This document shows positions 33,441 through 41,704 of a stretch of DNA of 64,000 nt, piece after piece. The stretch is taken from NCBI RefSeq assembly GCF_009737085.1, contig NZ_WOVL01000016.1, forward strand, positions 1 to 64,000, read 5' to 3'. A program made the translations under genes and the position numbers. Every line of letters starts with the position of its first letter. The stretch's first letter is position 1. The notes below the pieces were generated by a model that had not been told where the DNA came from, ran no database searches, and worked only from the letters and a program-made list of their open reading frames with translations. Source of the DNA: Paenibacillus sp. NEAU-GSW1. Lineage in GTDB: Bacteria; Bacillota; Bacilli; Paenibacillales; Paenibacillaceae.

Positions 33441-34478
33441 ATGAAGCGCAAAATGACTATTTATGGAGGAGCAGCTATGCTCCTTCTTGCTGTTTCTATC
33501 CTATTTAGTCTCTCAATCGGCTCGGCGGGTATATCCGTTCGCGATGTATGGGGAATTATGCTCCATCAGCTTCCGTGGAATGATGGGGGGACGGCGCAAT
33601 GGAGCGAGGGGGACATCGCCATCGTTACCCAAGTAAGGCTTTCGCGCGTTCTGCTTGCCGTTCTGACAGGAGCATGTCTGGCGTTGGCGGGCGCCGGCTT
33701 CCAAGGCGTGTTGCGCAACCCGCTGGCTGATCCCTACACGCTTGGCGTCGCTTCCGGAAGCTCGGTTGGCGCAGCATTTTTAATTTTATTCGGCTTTCAA
33801 GCGGTTATCGGCATGTGGACGATTCCAATTGTCGCTTTCGCAACCGGCTCGGTCACGCTGCTTGGCGTGCTGTGGCTCGCGCGCGGCCGCATGGGCATGC
33901 AGCTCGAGACGCTAATTTTATCGGGCGTCATTGTCCAATCTTTCTTCGGAGCGTTCGTCTCCTTTATGGTGTCGATGTCGGACAGCGTCGTCAATCAGAT
34001 CCTGTTTTGGCTGATGGGCTCGCTCGCCATGAAGTCGTGGATTCATGTTTATGTGCTCATTCCGTTTTTGCTTATCGGTCTGCCGATTCTCATTTTGCAT
34101 GCGAATCCGCTTAACCTGTTCTCGCTCGGCGAGCGTCACGCGTCACACTTGGGCATCCGCGTCGAGCGCACTAAGCTGATCGTTCTAATCGGCTCTACGC
34201 TGCTGACGGCCGCAGCCGTTTCAGTAGCGGGAGTAGTCGGCTTTGTCGGTCTCGTCATCCCGCATTTGCTTCGCTTGATGATCGGGCCGGATTATCGGCT
34301 GCTTATTCCATTATCGGCGTTCGGCGGCGGCATTTTTCTGTTGTGGGCGGATACGCTTGCGCGTATGGCGCTCTCGCCAAAGGAAATACCGCTTGGCGTC
34401 GTAACCGCGTTGATCGGCGCGCCTTTTTTTGCCTTTTTGCTGCATAGGCGGAAGAATGGAGGGGAGGAAAACGGATGA
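33441..34478 (+). CDS. btuC: Cobalamin ABC transporter permease BtuC
   Basis: A 345-residue FecCD-family permease with about ten helices. Signatures are RLSRVLLAVLTGACLALAGA, GFQGVLRNPLADPYTLGVASG and VVGFVGLVIPHLLRLMIGPD (the coupling helix region with conserved Gly). It follows btuF by three bases with no strong ribosome binding site, suggesting translational coupling, and overlaps btuD by four bases. It forms the membrane pore of the importer. Confidence 0.93.
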   Translation: MKRKMTIYGGAAMLLLAVSILFSLSIGSAGISVRDVWGIMLHQLPWNDGGTAQWSEGDIAIVTQVRLSRVLLAVLTGACLALAGAGFQGVLRNPLADPYTLGVASGSSVGAAFLILFGFQAVIGMWTIPIVAFATGSVTLLGVLWLARGRMGMQLETLILSGVIVQSFFGAFVSFMVSMSDSVVNQILFWLMGSLAMKSWIHVYVLIPFLLIGLPILILHANPLNLFSLGERHASHLGIRVERTKLIVLIGSTLLTAAAVSVAGVVGFVGLVIPHLLRLMIGPDYRLLIPLSAFGGGIFLLWADTLARMALSPKEIPLGVVTALIGAPFFAFLLHRRKNGGEENG

Positions 34479-35260
34479 TCGAAGCGAAAGCTCTATCGAA
34501 GAAGCTTCCTAACGGCAAGCCTGTCATCAAACATTTATCATTTGCATTTCAGGAAGGACGCTTCTATGGTATTATCGGGCCTAACGGCGCAGGCAAATCG
34601 ACTTTGCTTCAGCTGCTTTCAGGAGCTGCGCATCCGTCGGAGGGCATCGTTCTGTTCGAAGGCCAGAACATCGCGAAATACCCGGCCAAGCAATTGGCCC
34701 GCAGGCTGGCTATGCTGCAGCAAGGAGGGCTTCCTCCGGTAGCTTTTACCGTGCGCGAAACGGTCGGAATGGGACGCTTTCCTTACCAGAATTGGTTTGG
34801 CGATGAAACTCGCGATCCATCCGAATTGATTGATAGCGCGCTTGCCGCAATGGGGCTCGCAGAGCTTGCGAATCGCCCGCTGGATCGTCTGAGCGGCGGC
34901 GAGCGGCAGCGCGCTGCGCTTGCAAAGGTGATGGTGCAGGAGGCGGATATGCTTTTGCTGGACGAACCGACGACCTTTTTGGATATCGGTTATCAGGTGC
35001 AGCTGCTGGACACGGTAAGGTCCTGGCAACGGCAGCAAGGCATGACGGTTATTGCGGTGCTTCACGATTTGAATTTGGCGGCGCTGTATTGCGACGAGCT
35101 GCTGGTGCTTCACGATGGCGTTATTGCGGATGCAGGCGCGCCGGAGAAGGTGCTGAACGAGCAGCTAATTCGTCGGGTGTATGGAGCGAATACGTCGATT
35201 GTTTATCATCCGGTTACGGGCATGCCGCAATTTTTGCTGCAGCCAAGCGTAAATGTGTAA
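34475..35260 (+). CDS. btuD: Cobalamin ABC transporter ATPase BtuD
   Basis: A 261-residue ATPase starting at ATG 34475 in an ATGA overlap behind GGAGGGGAGG. Walker A GPNGAGKSTLL, Q-loop LQQGG, signature LSGGERQRAALAK, Walker B MLLLDEPTTFLDIG and switch HDLNLA identify the FecE/BtuD class of importer ATPases. It completes the BtuFCD importer. Confidence 0.93.
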   Translation: MIEAKALSKKLPNGKPVIKHLSFAFQEGRFYGIIGPNGAGKSTLLQLLSGAAHPSEGIVLFEGQNIAKYPAKQLARRLAMLQQGGLPPVAFTVRETVGMGRFPYQNWFGDETRDPSELIDSALAAMGLAELANRPLDRLSGGERQRAALAKVMVQEADMLLLDEPTTFLDIGYQVQLLDTVRSWQRQQGMTVIAVLHDLNLAALYCDELLVLHDGVIADAGAPEKVLNEQLIRRVYGANTSIVYHPVTGMPQFLLQPSVNV

Positions 35261-35287
35261 TTTTTGGAGAAGGAGCTGTAAGGACAA

Positions 35288-36352
35288 ATGAAAACGGATA
35301 TACACGCTATGATCGAGAATAAAATCAAGCAAATTCGCAAGTTCGATGAAACAGCCAGCGCCCGCGCGCAGCGGCATTCCGACAATTTGACAAAGCCTCC
35401 GGGAAGCTTAGGCAAGCTGGAGTCGATTGCTGCGCAGCTGGCGGGAATCCATGGCGATTTGTGGCCGCAACTGGACAAAAGGGCGGTAGTCGTCATGGCG
35501 GCTGACCATGGCGTTTGCGACGAGGGAGTGAGCGCGTTCCCTCAGGAAGTGACGGCGCAAATGGTACTTAATTTTTTGAGCGGCGGCGCTGCCGTTAACG
35601 TGCTGGCTGCACAAGCCGGCGCGGATGTGTTCTGCGTAGATATCGGCGTGAAAACGGATGTCGACCATCCGGACGTATGCTCGCGCAAAGTGGTGTACGG
35701 TACGGCCAATATGGTCAAAGGCGCTGCGATGAGCCTCGACCAAACGAAGCAGGCAATAGCGGCCGGCATTGCTGTTGCCGAGGAGCTTGTTGGCAAAGGA
35801 TATCGGCTGTTCGCGACTGGCGAAATGGGAATCGGCAATACGACGGCGAGCGCTGCTATTGCTTCCGTTCTATTGGGACTGCCGCCAGAGCAAACGGTCG
35901 GGCGCGGCACAGGCATCGATGACAGCGGTTGGCTTCGTAAGGTGGAAATTGTGAAGCGAGCGATTGAGGTCAACGCACCGGCGGCGGATCAGCCTGTCGA
36001 GACGTTGGCCAAGGTGGGCGGCGCGGAAATCGCCGGCCTCGCAGGCGTTATTATCGGCGCTGCCGCTAATGGCTGTCCTGTTGTCGTCGACGGATACATA
36101 TCTTCAGTGGCCGCTCTCGTAGCGGCGAAAATTTCAGATCGGGTTAAGCCCTATCTGTTTGGTTCCCATCTTTCTCAAGAACAGGGACATAAGCGAGTGC
36201 TTGAAGCATTAGAGCTTGAGCCGATGGTGCAGCTCGATATGCGGCTTGGAGAAGGAACCGGCGCCGTGCTTTGCTTCCATTTTCTCGATGCCGCGCTCAA
36301 ATTGATGCAGGAAATGGCGACGTTCGAAAGCGCAGGCATATCGAAGGAGTAG
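35288..36352 (+). CDS. cobT: Nicotinate-nucleotide--dimethylbenzimidazole phosphoribosyltransferase
   Basis: A 354-residue CobT with ATG 35288 and AAGGAG upstream. It has RHSDNLTKPPGSLGKLE, the nucleotide-binding MAADHGVCDEGVSAFPQEVTAQM, LFATGEMGIGNTTASAA and the GxGTGID pattern VGRGTGIDDSG. The catalytic Glu lies in the GEGTGA region near the C-terminus (RLGEGTGAVL). It activates the lower-ligand base to alpha-ribazole phosphate during nucleotide loop assembly. Dimethylbenzimidazole synthesis genes are not in the window, so the base must come from elsewhere. Confidence 0.95.
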   Translation: MKTDIHAMIENKIKQIRKFDETASARAQRHSDNLTKPPGSLGKLESIAAQLAGIHGDLWPQLDKRAVVVMAADHGVCDEGVSAFPQEVTAQMVLNFLSGGAAVNVLAAQAGADVFCVDIGVKTDVDHPDVCSRKVVYGTANMVKGAAMSLDQTKQAIAAGIAVAEELVGKGYRLFATGEMGIGNTTASAAIASVLLGLPPEQTVGRGTGIDDSGWLRKVEIVKRAIEVNAPAADQPVETLAKVGGAEIAGLAGVIIGAAANGCPVVVDGYISSVAALVAAKISDRVKPYLFGSHLSQEQGHKRVLEALELEPMVQLDMRLGEGTGAVLCFHFLDAALKLMQEMATFESAGISKE

Positions 36353-36970
36353 GTGAACGGTTTGGCTCTATTGGTAACAGGGGGCGCGCGCAGCGGGAAG
36401 AGCAGCTTTGCCGAGCAGCTCGCTTCCCGGCTTGGCGAGCGAGGAATCTACATCGCCACAAGCCAAATATGGGATGATGAAATGCGGCAACGAATCGCGA
36501 GGCATAAGCAAGATCGCGATTCGGTGGCATTCGAGTGGCGAACGATCGAGGAGCCGCTGCGGCTTGCGGAGCAGTTGAACGAGCTTTCCAGGCAGTTGGC
36601 AGACGAGGGTCGAGACGTCAGGCCGCCGGTCGTGCTCGTTGATTGTTTAACGCTATGGCTAACCAATTGGCTGATGCATTCGGAACTTGCAGATGAGGAA
36701 GATGCGCAGCTGCCGCTTGAGCAGCAACGGCTCGCTGAGGAAGCAGAGAAGCTTGCCGATGCCATATCGGGCTATCCGCATCCGCTTGTTCTCGTCACGA
36801 ATGAAGTCGGTGACGGCATCGTTCCGGAATATCCGCTCGGAAGAGTTTTCCGGGACGAGCAAGGAAGATTGAATCAGCGCATCGCAGCCGTTTGCGAGCG
36901 CGTTTTTTTAGTGACGGCGGGAATTCCGATTGAGCTTAAATCACGGGCATTCCAGTGGGACGAGCTATGA
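36353..36970 (+). CDS. cobU: Adenosylcobinamide kinase / guanylyltransferase
   Basis: A 205-residue CobU/CobP enzyme starting at GTG 36353 right after the cobT stop, with AAGGAG upstream. The P-loop VTGGARSGKSSFAE, YIATSQIWDDEM-type strand, HKQDRDSVAFEWRTIEEP (the GMP-accepting His region), VLVDCLTLWLTN and VTNEVGDGIVPE are all in place. It phosphorylates adenosylcobinamide and then transfers GMP. It overlaps cbiB by four bases. Confidence 0.95.
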   Translation: MNGLALLVTGGARSGKSSFAEQLASRLGERGIYIATSQIWDDEMRQRIARHKQDRDSVAFEWRTIEEPLRLAEQLNELSRQLADEGRDVRPPVVLVDCLTLWLTNWLMHSELADEEDAQLPLEQQRLAEEAEKLADAISGYPHPLVLVTNEVGDGIVPEYPLGRVFRDEQGRLNQRIAAVCERVFLVTAGIPIELKSRAFQWDEL

Positions 36971-37953
36971 TTTTTTATTCATTAGACGAGATATTGCTTA
37001 TCGTTGCGGCGGCGATCGCCCTGGATTGGATTATCGGCGATCCGAAGTGGCCGACGCATCCTGTCATCTGGATAGGCCGGCTGATACGCTTTCTGGAGCG
37101 AAAGCTGAGAGGCGAGGATGAGCCGGGAAATGCCGGCGCTTCACGCGTCCGAGCGGCTGGAATCGTATTGACTGTTGTGACGCTGACCATTTCGTTTGCA
37201 TCCATGTATCTCCTTGTTGCGCTCGCTCAATTTGTTCACCCGTGGGCCGGCTACGCAGTCAGCGCGTGGTACATATCGACGACAATTGCGGTCAAGGGGC
37301 TGAAAGAAGCGGCGATGCTTGTTTATCAACCGCTCGCTCTGGGACGGCTGGCTGAGGCGCGGAAATATGTCGGTTATATTGTCGGACGAGATACCGACAA
37401 GCTAAACGAGCCGGAAGCGGTCCGCGCGACTGTTGAGACAGTTGCGGAAAATACGGTAGACGCGTTCGTGTCGCCGATTGTGATGGCGCTTATTGGCGGA
37501 GCGCCGCTTGCTATGATGTATCGGGCGGCGAATACGCTCGATTCGATGGTCGGTTATCGCAATGAGCGCTATATCCATTTCGGCTGGTGCTCGGCGCGGA
37601 CCGATGATGTGTTGAATTATGCGCCCGCGAGATTAACCGGCGTGCTGCTGACGGTGTCGTCGCTGTTTCAGCGCGGCTTGTCCGCGGCACGAGCCTTACG
37701 TGCGGTCCGTCGTTTTGCGAAGCTGCATCCAAGCCCCAACAGCGGCATCCCGGAATCGGCTGTAGCGGGAGCGCTCGGCATTGAGCTGGGCGGGCTAAAT
37801 TACTATTTCGGCCGTCCAAGCGAACGCGCGCGTATGGGATGGCCGGTCCGGGCGCTGGAACCGGCTGATATATTGCGTACGATTCGATTGCTGTATACGG
37901 CAAGCATCCTGATGATGGTTGGAGTGTTAAGCGTATGGTTTTTCGTTCATTGA
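36967..37953 (+). CDS. cbiB: Adenosylcobinamide-phosphate synthase CbiB
   Basis: About 328 residues from ATG 36967 (ATGA overlap with cobU). It is a membrane protein with DWIIGDPKWPTHPVIWIGR, the family hallmark, near the start, VGRDTDKLNEPEAVRATVETVAEN in the middle, and ANTLDSMVGYRNERY. It attaches (R)-1-amino-2-propanol phosphate or a related linker to adenosylcobyric acid. Alone with CbiZ it allows salvage of incomplete corrinoids. Confidence 0.94.
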   Translation: MIFYSLDEILLIVAAAIALDWIIGDPKWPTHPVIWIGRLIRFLERKLRGEDEPGNAGASRVRAAGIVLTVVTLTISFASMYLLVALAQFVHPWAGYAVSAWYISTTIAVKGLKEAAMLVYQPLALGRLAEARKYVGYIVGRDTDKLNEPEAVRATVETVAENTVDAFVSPIVMALIGGAPLAMMYRAANTLDSMVGYRNERYIHFGWCSARTDDVLNYAPARLTGVLLTVSSLFQRGLSAARALRAVRRFAKLHPSPNSGIPESAVAGALGIELGGLNYYFGRPSERARMGWPVRALEPADILRTIRLLYTASILMMVGVLSVWFFVH

Positions 37954-38747
37954 AGCTGCATGGGCAAGCGCTCGTTGCAGCCTTGCAATTTCTGACTCGC
38001 TTGCCGATCCCGTTGCAGGTGCCGTTCGAGCCTGCAGCTCTTGCGCGAAGCGTAATCTATTTCCCTGCGGCTGGGACCGTTGTGGGCGTTGCGGTTGCTT
38101 CGGCATGCGGATTGCTCGATTTATTTATGCCGTCGTTGCCGGCAGCCGTTATTATTGTCGCAATTTGGGCGGCGATGAGCGGAGGACTGCATCTGGACGG
38201 CTGGATGGATACGGCAGACGGCGTGCTAAGCCATCGCTCGCGTGAGCGGATGCTGGAAATTATGAAAGACAGCCGTGTTGGGGCAATGGGGGTAATTGCG
38301 GCCGTATTGCTGCTATTGTTCAAATTTGCCGTGATAGCCGAGCTGTTTCAGCATAGGGACGGCATGTCGGCAACTGCACTGTCTGCGCTCGCTGCGATAC
38401 CGTTATGGAGCCGCTGGTGGATGTCCGTCGCGATTGTCGGCTGGCCGAGCGCGAGACAGGGAGAAGGCGTTGGCGCTCTCTTTCAGAAGGCCGGCATAAG
38501 GCAGGCGATTGCCGGTTTTGCGCTGACCATCGCGCTAACTTGCATTTCTTTATGGACATTTGGCATGCCGATAGGTCATTCCGCTCTTTGGAGCGCCGGA
38601 GCGGCAAGTTTGACGGCGTTAATCGGATCGGTTATGGCGGCGTGGCTTTGCCGCAAGCTGGGCGGTTTAACAGGAGATACTTACGGCGCGCTTAATGAAA
38701 TGATCGAAGCGTCGCTGCTGCTCGCGCTGCTGCTTGCTTTGAATTAA
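37935..38747 (+). CDS. cobS: Adenosylcobinamide-GDP ribazoletransferase (cobalamin synthase)
   Basis: A 270-residue integral membrane CobS starting at ATG 37935, overlapping cbiB by 19 bases, with GGAG upstream; TTG 37950 is an alternative. It has FLTRLPIP, SGGLHLDGWMDTADGV with the metal-binding Asp residues, and the GGLTGDTYGALNEM motif near the C-terminus. It joins adenosylcobinamide-GDP with alpha-ribazole to finish cobalamin. Confidence 0.94.
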   Translation: MVFRSLKLHGQALVAALQFLTRLPIPLQVPFEPAALARSVIYFPAAGTVVGVAVASACGLLDLFMPSLPAAVIIVAIWAAMSGGLHLDGWMDTADGVLSHRSRERMLEIMKDSRVGAMGVIAAVLLLLFKFAVIAELFQHRDGMSATALSALAAIPLWSRWWMSVAIVGWPSARQGEGVGALFQKAGIRQAIAGFALTIALTCISLWTFGMPIGHSALWSAGAASLTALIGSVMAAWLCRKLGGLTGDTYGALNEMIEASLLLALLLALN

Positions 38748-38767
38748 CAATTTGAGGTGATCGATCG

Positions 38768-39853
38768 ATGCTGGAACGTTACGGACATGGAGGCGATTTA
38801 CGCACGGCAGAGGAAAGCTTCGGCTTGCCTGCTGAGCAATTTGTCGACTTTAGCTCCAATATGAATCCTTTTGGTCCGCCGGATTCGGTTAAAGCTGTGC
38901 TGTATCGGTATGCGGACGAAATAGGACGATATCCGGACCCTGCCGTCAGAGAGCTCCGGGCAAAGCTCGCAAACGCGCACGGCATTGACGAGCAGTCTAT
39001 ATTGATCGGCAACGGAGCCGCCGAACTGATCGACCTTGTCGTGAGGGGGCTGAAGCCGGAGATTGCCGGCTTGGCATTTCCTTGCTTCTCGGAATATAGC
39101 GACGCTATCCGCAAGACAGGCGCGGGAATAGCGGAAATCATGCTTCCCGAGAGCGAAGGCTTCGTGTTGAATCTGGAGACGATCGCATCGTCGGAATCCG
39201 CGTCTGCGGCCGATTTTTTTATTTTTGGCTCTCCGAACAATCCGACGGGAAAACTGGTCGAGCCTGAGGTTATACGTTCGCTGCTCGAACGCGGCGCGAC
39301 GGTCGTTGTCGATGAAGCGTTTATGGATTTTGTCCCGGACGAGGAACGCTATTCGTTCATTCGCGAAGCGTCTTGCAATAAACGGCTGTTTGTCATTCGG
39401 TCGATGACAAAGTTTTATGCGGTTCCAGGCATTCGTCTCGGATATATGGCAGGCGACCCTGAACAAATTGCCAAGCTGCGACGGCTGCAAGTGCCATGGA
39501 GCGTAAATTCATTGGCCCAGCAAATCGGTGAAGCGGTACTGGAAGAAAGAGAATTTGCATTGAAGACGTTACAGTGGCTAGCAGAGGAAAGACCTTGGCT
39601 GGCCGACCGGCTGAAACGTTTAGGCTTTAAGGTATACGACAGCGATGCAAACTATTTGCTTGCGCGACTGCCGGATGGGCTGGACTTGACGTCGTCCTCA
39701 TTGCAGCAGAACATGGGCAAGCGCGGCATCCTCATTCGCGACGGCGCGCATTTTAACGGTCTGGATGAGAAATATTGCCGATTTGCGGTCAAAACCCGCA
39801 GTCTGAATGAGCGGTTATTACGGGCGCTTGAACAAGAGCTTCATTCGCGCTGA
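38768..39853 (+). CDS. cobD: L-threonine-O-3-phosphate decarboxylase CobD
   Basis: A 361-residue PLP enzyme of aminotransferase fold I, with ATG 38768 behind GAGGTGATC. Visible motifs are DFSSNMNPFGPP, RYPDPAVRELR, IGNGAAELIDLV, FGSPNNPTGKL, VVVDEAFMDF and the Schiff-base Lys in RSMTKFYAVPGIRLGY, which matches CobD better than histidinol-phosphate aminotransferase. It makes (R)-1-amino-2-propanol phosphate, the linker used by CbiB. Its place between cobS and cbiZ supports CobD. Confidence 0.92.
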   Translation: MLERYGHGGDLRTAEESFGLPAEQFVDFSSNMNPFGPPDSVKAVLYRYADEIGRYPDPAVRELRAKLANAHGIDEQSILIGNGAAELIDLVVRGLKPEIAGLAFPCFSEYSDAIRKTGAGIAEIMLPESEGFVLNLETIASSESASAADFFIFGSPNNPTGKLVEPEVIRSLLERGATVVVDEAFMDFVPDEERYSFIREASCNKRLFVIRSMTKFYAVPGIRLGYMAGDPEQIAKLRRLQVPWSVNSLAQQIGEAVLEEREFALKTLQWLAEERPWLADRLKRLGFKVYDSDANYLLARLPDGLDLTSSSLQQNMGKRGILIRDGAHFNGLDEKYCRFAVKTRSLNERLLRALEQELHSR

Positions 39854-39899
39854 CAACGCTGTCAGCGATAGATAGTACGGTGATGGAGGAGGATTTCGG

Positions 39900-40613
39900 G
39901 TGGTTCAGCCCTTTCGAAGTCGAACGGCGTATCATTCCGAGCTATGGAAGGGCGTCAAAATTGAGCTTGCAGACGGCGAACGAATCGTCGTCAGTTGTCC
40001 GGCGCCGCTTCGTACATTGAGCAGCGCGGTCCATCTCGGGGGATTTGCCGCAGCGAACCATATCGTAAACTGGAAAGTTCCGCTTTCCTACAAGGGTGCA
40101 GACCCGGGAGCTGACGCGGAAGTGCAATTGGCGAAGTGGGGCCTGAACGCCGTTGAAACCGTCTGCCTGTTAACGGCAGCAAAGCTGACACATGCGTCTG
40201 TTGCTGAAGAAGACGGAGATTGCTTCAAGCTGGTTTGCTGCACGACATCCGGAACGAGCAACGGCGCTCGCGCAGGCATGTCTCGCAAGTCATTTTCCGC
40301 TTATGCGCCTGGAACGATAAATACAGTATTGTTAATCGACGGGCATATGTCCGATTCAGCAATGGTAAACGCCGTCATTCAAGCTTCGGAAGCGAAGGCG
40401 GCTGCTTTGCAAGACCTAGGCATCGCCGATGCGGAAAACGGCAGTATTGCAACAGGGACGACGACGGATGCGATTGTTGTCGGCGTTAGCGGTCGCGGCT
40501 ATAACGGCGCTGTGCACGCCTACGCGGGAGCCGCAACGACAATCGGCAACGCAATCGGGCGGCTTGTCTATGAAACGGTATATGAAGCTAGTCGAACGCA
40601 ATTGGAGCAATAA
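39900..40613 (+). CDS. cbiZ: Adenosylcobinamide amidohydrolase CbiZ
   Basis: A 237-residue protein starting at GTG 39900 behind GGAGGAGG. CbiZ signatures include VSCPAPLRTLSSAVHLGGF, CTTSGTSNGARAG, PGTINTVLLIDG and ATGTTTDAIVVGVSG. It hydrolyses the aminopropanol side chain of adenosylcobinamide to adenosylcobyric acid, which CbiB can then rebuild. This lets the cell remodel foreign corrinoids. It is the last gene of the operon; no clear terminator follows. Confidence 0.92.
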   Translation: MVQPFRSRTAYHSELWKGVKIELADGERIVVSCPAPLRTLSSAVHLGGFAAANHIVNWKVPLSYKGADPGADAEVQLAKWGLNAVETVCLLTAAKLTHASVAEEDGDCFKLVCCTTSGTSNGARAGMSRKSFSAYAPGTINTVLLIDGHMSDSAMVNAVIQASEAKAAALQDLGIADAENGSIATGTTTDAIVVGVSGRGYNGAVHAYAGAATTIGNAIGRLVYETVYEASRTQLEQ

Positions 40614-40624
40614 AAATTCGAGAG

Positions 40625-40653
40625 TTGAAATATTCTGACATTTTTGCTATAAA
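40625..40653 (+). promoter_or_regulatory. Promoter of the ZTP-riboswitch transcript
   Basis: TTGAAA (40625-40630), 17-base spacer, TATAAA (40648-40653). The predicted start lies about ten bases before the aptamer. Confidence 0.7.
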
Positions 40654-40671
40654 TAATTATAGCTTATTCGG

Positions 40672-40739
40672 TATTTGTGACTGGCGAACGTGGATAACCA
40701 CGAGGGAGCAAATATTTCATATGCCGTACGCCTGGGCGA
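40672..40739 (+). promoter_or_regulatory. ZTP (pfl motif) riboswitch
   Basis: P1 TATTTG (40672-40677) pairs with CAAATA (40709-40714). Inside are GTGACTGGCGAAC, a CGTGG/CCACG hairpin and GAGGGAGC. The second domain reads GCCGTACGCCTGGGC. These match the conserved nucleotides of the pfl motif, which binds ZTP/ZMP and reports folate or one-carbon shortage. An intrinsic terminator starts directly after it. Confidence 0.92.
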
Positions 40740-40778
40740 AGCATTTGGTTATTATGAACCAAATGCTTTTTATTTTGG
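40740..40778 (+). terminator. ZTP riboswitch terminator
   Basis: AGCATTTGGTT pairs perfectly with AACCAAATGCT around a six-base loop, followed by TTTTATTTT. It abuts the CGCCTGGGCG of the aptamer, the usual arrangement for ligand-dependent antitermination in this class. Confidence 0.88.
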
Positions 40779-40796
40779 GATAGGGAGATGAGGAGT

Positions 40797-41384
40797 ATGA
40801 GTCAAGCTAGAAATGTGGCGATTCTCGTATTTAATGGTATCGATTCTATGGATTTTTGCGGTCCGTTAGAAGTGCTTTCGATTGGCGGACATTTGGGCAA
40901 AGATTTAAATGTCTACACGGTAGGCGAGAATGATCAAAGTATTTTGACAGCCAACAATCTCAGCCTCAATCCGACCTATCATTTTGATAACTGCCCGAAG
41001 ACCGATCTATTGGTCGTGCCCGGCGGCATCGGATCGAGAACCGAAATGAATAATGAAGTATTGGTAGATTGGGTAAGGCGTACGGCGGCGGAATCTGAGC
41101 TTGTGCTTTCCGTATGCACAGGCGCGCTTATCGCGGCAAAAGCGGGATTATTGGAGGGGAAAAAGGCGACAACCCATCATTCTGCGATAGAACTGTTAAA
41201 ACAAATCTGTCCTGCAAACGCCATCGTGCAAGAAAATGTCCGTTATGTCGATAATGAGAAAATCGTAATGTCAGCAGGCATTACTGCAGGCATTGACGCG
41301 TCGCTGCACGTAGTCTCGAGGTTGTTAGGCGAGGAGAGGGCCTTGGAAACCGCAGGTCGGATGGAATACGAGTGGAAACGATAA
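40797..41384 (+). CDS. DJ-1/PfpI superfamily protein
   Basis: About 195 residues from ATG 40797, nine bases after AGGGAG; ATG 40788 abuts that site. The DJ-1 fold motifs are VAILVFNGIDSMDFCGPLEV, the conserved LLVVPGGIGSR with a nearby acid, and the nucleophile elbow VLSVCTGALIAAKAGLLEGKKATTHHS with Cys in SVCTGA. It resembles the AraC-associated amidase-like branch (isonitrile hydratase, glutamine amidotransferase-like) but has no DNA-binding domain. It is the only gene behind the ZTP riboswitch, which suggests a link to purine or one-carbon metabolism. Activity is unknown. Confidence 0.85.
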   Translation: MSQARNVAILVFNGIDSMDFCGPLEVLSIGGHLGKDLNVYTVGENDQSILTANNLSLNPTYHFDNCPKTDLLVVPGGIGSRTEMNNEVLVDWVRRTAAESELVLSVCTGALIAAKAGLLEGKKATTHHSAIELLKQICPANAIVQENVRYVDNEKIVMSAGITAGIDASLHVVSRLLGEERALETAGRMEYEWKR

Positions 41385-41522
41385 AAAAGCCGCAATCATC
41401 CTAGCGGATGCAGCAACCTAACATGGTTTATATCAATCGGGTGCACAACCTTGTGCTTCCGGTGCCGTAAACAGTCACATCATTGTGAGCTTGAAATGAA
41501 TTATAGTAAAATGCTAAATATA
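41385..41522. other. Intergenic, no feature recognised
   Basis: Between the DJ-1 gene and the nitrogen-regulatory region I see no gene and no strong terminator. A TGTGA half-site at 41484-41488 is not part of a full FNR/CRP-like palindrome. Confidence 0.4.
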
Positions 41523-41539
41523 TGTCAACATATCTGACA
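41523..41539. promoter_or_regulatory. GlnR/TnrA box, distal
   Basis: TGTCA-ACATATC-TGACA fits TGTNA-N7-TNACA exactly and is extended to seven-base arms (TATGTCA/TGACATA). Confidence 0.78.
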
Positions 41540-41577
41540 TAAAGTTCATAAAATCACACAGATTTCTGCCTACATTG

Positions 41578-41594
41578 TGTTATTAATATTGACA
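41578..41594. promoter_or_regulatory. GlnR/TnrA box, proximal
   Basis: TGTTA-TTAATAT-TGACA is a second exact match to TGTNA-N7-TNACA with the typical A/T-rich spacer. Its centre is 55 bases from that of the distal box, and it overlaps the TTGACA (41589-41594) of a candidate promoter. Confidence 0.82.
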
Positions 41595-41617
41595 TATGCG
41601 ATTGATTTCGATATGCT
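41589..41617 (+). promoter_or_regulatory. Candidate sigma-A promoter of the nitrate/molybdenum operon
   Basis: TTGACA, 17-base spacer, TATGCT. The -35 lies inside the proximal GlnR/TnrA box, so binding there would repress this promoter. An alternative, activated start a little downstream (for instance -10 TCAAAT at 41622) would put the box near -48. Confidence 0.55.
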
Positions 41618-41635
41618 CGAATCAAATCCATAAAT

Positions 41636-41704
41636 GCGACACAATGATGTGGCGTCAAAATTCGGCAATGAAGCCCGATCCCAGCGCATGGGACGGGTTT
41701 TTTC
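41636..41704 (+). terminator. Leader hairpin and intrinsic terminator before moeA
   Basis: A small hairpin (CGACAC/GTGGCG, 41637-41654, one mismatch) is followed by CCCGATCCCA/TGGGACGGG (41674-41697, one bulge) and six T residues. The terminator lies between the predicted promoter and the moeA start. It either ends upstream transcription or attenuates the operon. Confidence 0.6.

Noticed and set aside
41461..41575. FNR/CRP-type palindrome (TGTGA half-sites) controlling the nas operon
   Set aside because: Only isolated TGTGA and TCACA halves occur with wrong spacing; the exact GlnR/TnrA boxes explain the region better.
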